A stretch of 64,000 nucleotides of DNA from Kitasatospora aureofaciens (GTDB lineage: Bacteria > Actinomycetota > Actinomycetes > Streptomycetales > Streptomycetaceae): assembly GCA_000720845.1 (NCBI GenBank), contig JODU01000002.1, positions 248,001 through 312,000 on the forward strand, written 5' to 3'. The notes under the pieces are model-generated. The model searched no databases and was not told where the DNA came from. It saw only the letters and a list, made by a program, of their open reading frames with translations. Shown one piece after another: positions 60,263 to 64,000 of this stretch; the stretch's first letter is position 1; the number at the start of each line of letters is the position of its first letter. The position numbers and the translations under genes are program-made.

Positions 60263-61099
60263 ATGAGCGCCATCAGCATCGGTCAGGCCGTCGTCCTCGG
60301 AGCCGTCGAGGGGGTGACCGAGTTCCTGCCCGTCTCCTCCACCGGACATCTCAAGATCGTCGAGGGGCTGATGGGCATCCCGGTCGACGACGACGCCGTC
60401 ATCGGCTTCTCCGCGGTCATCCAGGTCGGCGCGATCGCCGCCGTGCTCGTCTACTTCTCCAAGGACATCGCGCGGATCGTCTCCGCCTGGGCGCGCGGGC
60501 TGCGCGACCGCGAGGAGCGGTACCACCACGACTACAAGTTCGCCTGGTGGGTCATCTTCGCCACCGTCCCGATCGTGCTCGTCGGCCTGGCCGCCAAGCC
60601 CCTGATCAAGGGCCCCCTCGCCTCGCTCTGGGTGGTCGCGGGCTCCCTGATCGTCGGCAGCGGTGTGATGTGGTGGGCCGACCGCACCGGCCGGCACAAG
60701 CGGGGCGAGGACGACACGTCCTTCAAGGACGCGATGCTGGTCGGCGGCTCCCAGATCCTCGCCCTGCTCTTCCCGGGCTTCTCCCGCTCGGGCGCCACCA
60801 TGTCCACCGCCCTGCTGCTCGACCTCGACCGGGTCGCCGCCACCCGGCTGTCCTTCTTCCTCGGCATTCCCGCCCTGACCGGGGCGGGCCTGTACGAGCT
60901 GAAGGACGCCCTGGGCACGGGAGCGGGCGCCGCGCCCCTGGCGGTCGGCACCCTGGTCTCCTTCGTGGTGGCCTACGCCTCCATCGCCTGGCTGCTGAAG
61001 TTCGTCGCCAAGCACTCCTTCAACGCGTTCGTGATCTACCGGATCGCGGTCGGCGTCCTGCTGTTCGGTCTGCTCGGCGCGGGAGTGCTGCACAGCTGA
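60263..61099 (+). CDS. uppP: Undecaprenyl-diphosphatase
   Basis: A 278-residue BacA/UppP enzyme with EGVTEFLPVSSTGH (residues about 14-27) and PGFSRSGATMS (about 167-177), the two active-site motifs, and eight or so helices. It dephosphorylates C55-PP to C55-P for cell-wall synthesis and gives bacitracin resistance when overproduced. An AGTAGGAA ribosome-binding site lies about 11 nt before the ATG. Located 39 bp after the crcB operon in the same direction, it may be partly co-transcribed. Confidence 0.93.
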   Translation: MSAISIGQAVVLGAVEGVTEFLPVSSTGHLKIVEGLMGIPVDDDAVIGFSAVIQVGAIAAVLVYFSKDIARIVSAWARGLRDREERYHHDYKFAWWVIFATVPIVLVGLAAKPLIKGPLASLWVVAGSLIVGSGVMWWADRTGRHKRGEDDTSFKDAMLVGGSQILALLFPGFSRSGATMSTALLLDLDRVAATRLSFFLGIPALTGAGLYELKDALGTGAGAAPLAVGTLVSFVVAYASIAWLLKFVAKHSFNAFVIYRIAVGVLLFGLLGAGVLHS

Positions 61100-61131
61100 C
61101 CGCCGAGCGCCGGCGGCCCGCCGCCTGCCGT

Positions 61132-62190
61132 TCAGCGGGCCTCGCGCAGCGGCTCCCCGACGCTCCTCATGTGCCGCAGGGCCTCGCGGTGCGAGGCCAG
61201 CAGCCCCGTCTGGTGGTACGGCACGCCCAGCTCGGCGCAGTACGCCTCGGTGATGGCCTGGGCGCGGCCGAGGGCGGGGGTCGGCATGCTGGGGAAGAGG
61301 TGGTGCTCGATCTGGTAGTTGAGACCGCCCATGAAGGCGTCGACGAGCCCGCCGCCCCGCACGTTGCGGGAGGTCAGGACCTGGCGGCGCAGGAAGTCCA
61401 GCCGCATGCCCTCCTCGATCATCGGCATGCCCTTGTGGTTGGGCGCGAAGACCGAGCCCAGGTAGATCCCGAACAGGCCCTGGTGCACGGCGAGGAAGAC
61501 GAGCGCCTTGCCCGGGGAGAGGACGGTGAACAGGCCGCCGAAGTACAGGGCGAAGTGGGTGACGAGCAGCGTGCCCTCCAGAACCGGCCGCTTCACGGCC
61601 CGGCTGCCCAGGGCCTTGAAGCTGTTGAAGCTCAGGTTGAGGCCCTCCAGCGTCAGCAGCGGGAAGAACAGGGCGGCCTGGTGCTTGCCGACGAACCGCG
61701 GCAGCCCGGTCGCCCGGGCAGCCTGACCCCGGGACCACACCAGGATGTCGGGGGAGACGTCCGGGTCCTTCTCCTCGTGGTTCGGGTTCGCGTGGTGGCG
61801 GGTGTGCTTGTTCATCCACCAGCCGTAGCTCATGCCGAGCAGCAGGTTGGCCGTCAGCAGGCCGCCCGTCTCGCTGGGGCGGCGGCGCGAGAAGACCTGC
61901 CGGTGGGCGAGGTCGTGGGCCGCCAGCCCGAGCTGTCCGAAGACGACGGCGAGCGCCACCGCGACGAACAGCTGGCCCCAGCTGTCCCCCAGGGAGACGA
62001 ACGCGGCGACACCGCCGGCGAGCGCGAGGGCGACGGCGCCGAAACGGACCGTGTAGTACAGCGGGCGGCGCCGGAGCAGCCCCGCGTCGGCCATGCGCCG
62101 GGAGAGTTCGGAGAAGTCGCTCCCCTTCTCGCGTCCCTTTTCCTGTGCGGGTGTGGGCAGGCTCTCGACGAGCACCGTTGATTCGACCAT
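61132..62190 (-). CDS. Membrane fatty-acid desaturase
   Basis: A 352-residue desaturase of the acyl-lipid/front-end type, with three His boxes: HDLAH near residue 92, HTRHHANPNH near 128, and QIEHHLFP near 289, plus four hydrophobic segments. It introduces a cis double bond into membrane lipid acyl chains; regiospecificity cannot be read from sequence. On the minus strand CATACT is 7 nt before the ATG at 62190, so the start is leaderless. A reductase/ferredoxin partner is not adjacent. Confidence 0.9.
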   Translation of the reverse strand: MVESTVLVESLPTPAQEKGREKGSDFSELSRRMADAGLLRRRPLYYTVRFGAVALALAGGVAAFVSLGDSWGQLFVAVALAVVFGQLGLAAHDLAHRQVFSRRRPSETGGLLTANLLLGMSYGWWMNKHTRHHANPNHEEKDPDVSPDILVWSRGQAARATGLPRFVGKHQAALFFPLLTLEGLNLSFNSFKALGSRAVKRPVLEGTLLVTHFALYFGGLFTVLSPGKALVFLAVHQGLFGIYLGSVFAPNHKGMPMIEEGMRLDFLRRQVLTSRNVRGGGLVDAFMGGLNYQIEHHLFPSMPTPALGRAQAITEAYCAELGVPYHQTGLLASHREALRHMRSVGEPLREAR

Positions 62191-62334
62191 GTACTCGAGT
62201 ATGTGAACGGCCGCCCGGCCGCAGAATGGCGTCCGCCCCCGAAACGGGGGTGAGGCCAGCACCACCCCTCAGCGGGGGTCCACCCGCCGTGAGCCCCGTG
62301 CCGCCCGGACCGGCCCGGAGGGAGAATGGCGATC

Positions 62335-63258
62335 ATGAGCACACCGACGACCTTCCGGCCGGTCCTGGAACGCATCGCCGAGGAGATCGAACGGACCCCG
62401 GGCAGCGGCCGGCCCGCCGACTACATCCCCGCGCTCGCCGCCCGCGACCCGCGCCGCTTCGGCATGGCCGTCGCCGAACCGGACGGCACGGTCTACGGGG
62501 TGGGGGACTGGCGGGAGCCGTTCTCCGCGCAGTCCATCACCAAGGTCTTCACCCTCGCCCTCGACCTGGCCAGGGAGGGCGACGCCCTGTGGGAGCACGT
62601 GGGCCGCGAGCCGTCCGGCAACCCGTTCAACTCCCTGGTGCAGCTGGAGTACGAGAACGGCATCCCGCGCAACCCGTTCATCAACGCGGGTGCCCTCGTC
62701 GTCACCGACCGGCTGCACACCCGCACCGGTGACGCGGCCGGCGAACTGCTCGCCTTCCTGCGCGCGGAGAGCGGCAACCCGGACCTCACCCACGACGAGG
62801 AGGTCGCCGCCTCCGAGGCCGCGCACGGCGACCGGAACGCCGCGCTGGCGCACTTCATGGCGTCGTACGGGAACATCGACAACCCCGTGCCGGTGCTCCT
62901 CGAACAGTACTTCCGCCAGTGCTCCGTCACCGCGTCCTGCGCCGACCTCGCCCTGGCGACCGGGTTCCTGGCCCGGCACGGGATCCGGGCCGACGGCACC
63001 CGGCTGCTCAGCCGCAGCCGGGCCAAGCAGATCAACGCGGTCATGCTGACCTGCGGGACCTACGACGCGGCCGGCGACTTCGCCCACCGGGTGGGCCTGC
63101 CGGGCAAGAGCGGGGTCGGCGGCGGCATCATCGCGGTCGTGCCGGGGCACTGCACGCTGTGCGTGTGGAGCCCCGGCCTGGACGAGCGGGGCAACTCGGT
63201 GGCCGGAGTGGCGGCCCTGGACCGCTTCACGACGCTGACGGGGCTGTCGGTGTTCTGA
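62335..63258 (+). CDS. glsA: Glutaminase A
   Basis: A 307-residue serine-dependent glutaminase: SITKVF (Ser-x-x-Lys, residues about 64-69), NPFINAGALV, the catalytic Tyr in ASYGNIDNPVP, and GLPGKSGVGGGIIAVVPG near the C-terminus. It converts glutamine to glutamate and ammonia. The ATG at 62335 is preferred to 62326 because GGGAGA is then about 9 nt away. Confidence 0.93.
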   Translation: MSTPTTFRPVLERIAEEIERTPGSGRPADYIPALAARDPRRFGMAVAEPDGTVYGVGDWREPFSAQSITKVFTLALDLAREGDALWEHVGREPSGNPFNSLVQLEYENGIPRNPFINAGALVVTDRLHTRTGDAAGELLAFLRAESGNPDLTHDEEVAASEAAHGDRNAALAHFMASYGNIDNPVPVLLEQYFRQCSVTASCADLALATGFLARHGIRADGTRLLSRSRAKQINAVMLTCGTYDAAGDFAHRVGLPGKSGVGGGIIAVVPGHCTLCVWSPGLDERGNSVAGVAALDRFTTLTGLSVF

Positions 63259-63276
63259 ACGTGTGCGACGCTCCCG

Positions 63277-64000
63277 TCAACTGCCGTCGTCCCGGACGAT
63301 CTTGAGCCGCAGGGCGAGCGCCGTGACGCCCGCGCCGAGCGCCGCCACGCCCAGGATCGCGCCGGTCTCCGGCCAGCCCGGACCGTCCTCGGCCGGTTCC
63401 GCCGCGGTCGCCGCCGCGGGTACGGCCTGGGGCCCCTGCCGGGCCCGGACGCCCTCGTGGGCCAGCGATCCCACCGGGTCGACCTCCCCGTCCGCCTCGA
63501 AGCCCCAGTCGAGCAGCGCGCGGGCCTCCTCGTACACGGCGTGGCCGCCGCCCTCCTGAGGGTTCATCACCGTGACGACCAGAGTCCTTCCGTCGCGGCG
63601 GGCGGCGGCGATGAGCGTGTTCCCGGCGTTGCTGGTGTAGCCGTTCTTGACCCCGATCAGCCCCGGGTACGGCTTCACGCCGTCGGCCCCGGTGAGCAGC
63701 CGGTTGGTGTTCATGATCCCGTACGAGCTCCCGTCGCGGCCGGGGAAACTCGCGTCGACCTTGGCGCAGTACCGCGCGAAGTCGGGACGGCGCAGTCCCT
63801 CCCGGCCGAAGACGGCCAGGTCGTACGCCGACGAGACCTGGCCCGGGGCGTCGTAGCCGTCGGGCGAGCTGACGTGGGTGTCGAGGGCGCCCAGCGCCCG
63901 GGCCCGGGCCTGCATCCGGGCCGCCGTGGCGCTCCAGCCGCCGGTGAGCGAGGCGAGGACGTGCACGGCGTCGTTCCCGGAGTTCAGGAAGACGCCGTTC
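63277..64000 (-). CDS. D-alanyl-D-alanine carboxypeptidase (N-terminal part outside window)
   Basis: The 3' 241 codons of a serine-type DD-carboxypeptidase/penicillin-binding protein (S11 family). The SxN motif is at the window edge (NSGND), and VSSAYDLAVF, FPGRDGSSYGIMNTNRLL and GLIGVKNGYTSNAGNTLIAA follow. The usual KTG triad is KNG here. An Ala/Glu-rich linker and a C-terminal helix (ILGVAALGAGVTALALRL) anchor it to the membrane with a short cytoplasmic tail. It trims peptidoglycan pentapeptides. The catalytic SxxK is in the missing part. Confidence 0.88.
   Translation of the reverse strand, partial: NGVFLNSGNDAVHVLASLTGGWSATAARMQARARALGALDTHVSSPDGYDAPGQVSSAYDLAVFGREGLRRPDFARYCAKVDASFPGRDGSSYGIMNTNRLLTGADGVKPYPGLIGVKNGYTSNAGNTLIAAARRDGRTLVVTVMNPQEGGGHAVYEEARALLDWGFEADGEVDPVGSLAHEGVRARQGPQAVPAAATAAEPAEDGPGWPETGAILGVAALGAGVTALALRLKIVRDDGS

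Noticed and set aside
1..64000. A secondary-metabolite gene cluster, prophage, insertion sequence or CRISPR array
   Set aside because: No polyketide or peptide synthase, terpene cyclase, integrase, transposase, phage structural gene or spaced repeats were found; the only tandem repeat is the 11-bp array.

Overview
The window is very GC-rich DNA (nearly every third codon position is G or C), with many GTG starts, many 4-bp ATGA/GTGA gene overlaps, TAnnnT boxes placed 6-7 nt before start codons, and families typical of actinomycetes: PucR-type regulators, SHOCT and SseB proteins, an RsbW-like kinase fold, a duplicated TerD protein and a Tat/Sec-exported modular glycanase. All of this points to a Streptomyces chromosome. 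The combination bxl xylobiose operon - PucR - aminotransferase/aldehyde dehydrogenase - argG - glycanase - long GAPDH - SseB - crcB pair - uppP - glutaminase - DD-carboxypeptidase resembles, from memory and unchecked, the argG neighbourhood in the right arm of the S. coelicolor/S. lividans chromosome. No tRNA, rRNA, CRISPR array, transposase or phage gene was seen.

Layout. 1-3900: end of a class II sugar-phosphate aldolase, RlmG-type rRNA methyltransferase, AlkB-type dioxygenase and a ROK regulator closed by a strong hairpin. 3912-6862: a compact leftward five-gene unit (TetR regulator, DUF4865 protein, phosphotriesterase-like hydrolase, tautomerase, VOC protein) with a palindrome upstream of tetR. 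7055-10643: SHOCT protein plus MacB/FtsX-type ABC transporter. 11006-15000: RsbW-like protein, an unknown protein, a PLP enzyme like L-cysteine desulfhydrase Cds1, an SRPBCC protein and a DeoR regulator. 15202-20726: membrane alpha/beta hydrolase converging on a beta-helix/AAA+ fusion, then an Rv1733c-like membrane protein. 20947-26609: MOSC protein, DUF6643 protein divergent from a double-TerD protein, HpnB-like glycosyltransferase, divergent Asp/Glu racemase-like protein, small membrane protein. 26685-32968: O-antigen-ligase-like protein divergent from apolipoprotein N-acyltransferase, Nudix hydrolase, 3-hydroxybutyrate dehydrogenase-like SDR and a GAF/PucR regulator. 33010-36213: MHS transporter, LysR divergent from a second tautomerase, and an 11-bp tandem repeat.

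36219-42919: bxlR divergent from bxlEFG-bxlA (xylobiose/xylo-oligosaccharide uptake and a GH3 glycosidase), with promoter, operator and bidirectional terminator visible. 42921-49646: DHFR-like reductase, PucR regulator divergent from an aminotransferase/aldehyde dehydrogenase pair, then argG behind an ARG box and followed by a terminator. 50039-55737: an 1131-residue GH87-like modular glycanase converging on a membrane PI-PLC-like protein. 55919-64000: long-form GAPDH divergent from SseB, MarR divergent from a winged-helix protein that leads a crcB-DUF190-crcB fluoride-export unit, uppP, a fatty-acid desaturase, glutaminase, and the C-terminal part of a D-Ala-D-Ala carboxypeptidase that leaves the window.

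Most genes are ordinary Streptomyces accessory or semi-conserved metabolism. The least explained pieces are the beta-helix/AAA+ fusion and its membrane-hydrolase neighbour, the TetR-controlled DUF4865/phosphotriesterase/tautomerase/VOC operon, and the PI-PLC-like membrane protein. Start codons were chosen by ribosome-binding site, by leaderless-promoter spacing or by where family similarity begins; several remain uncertain and are flagged.
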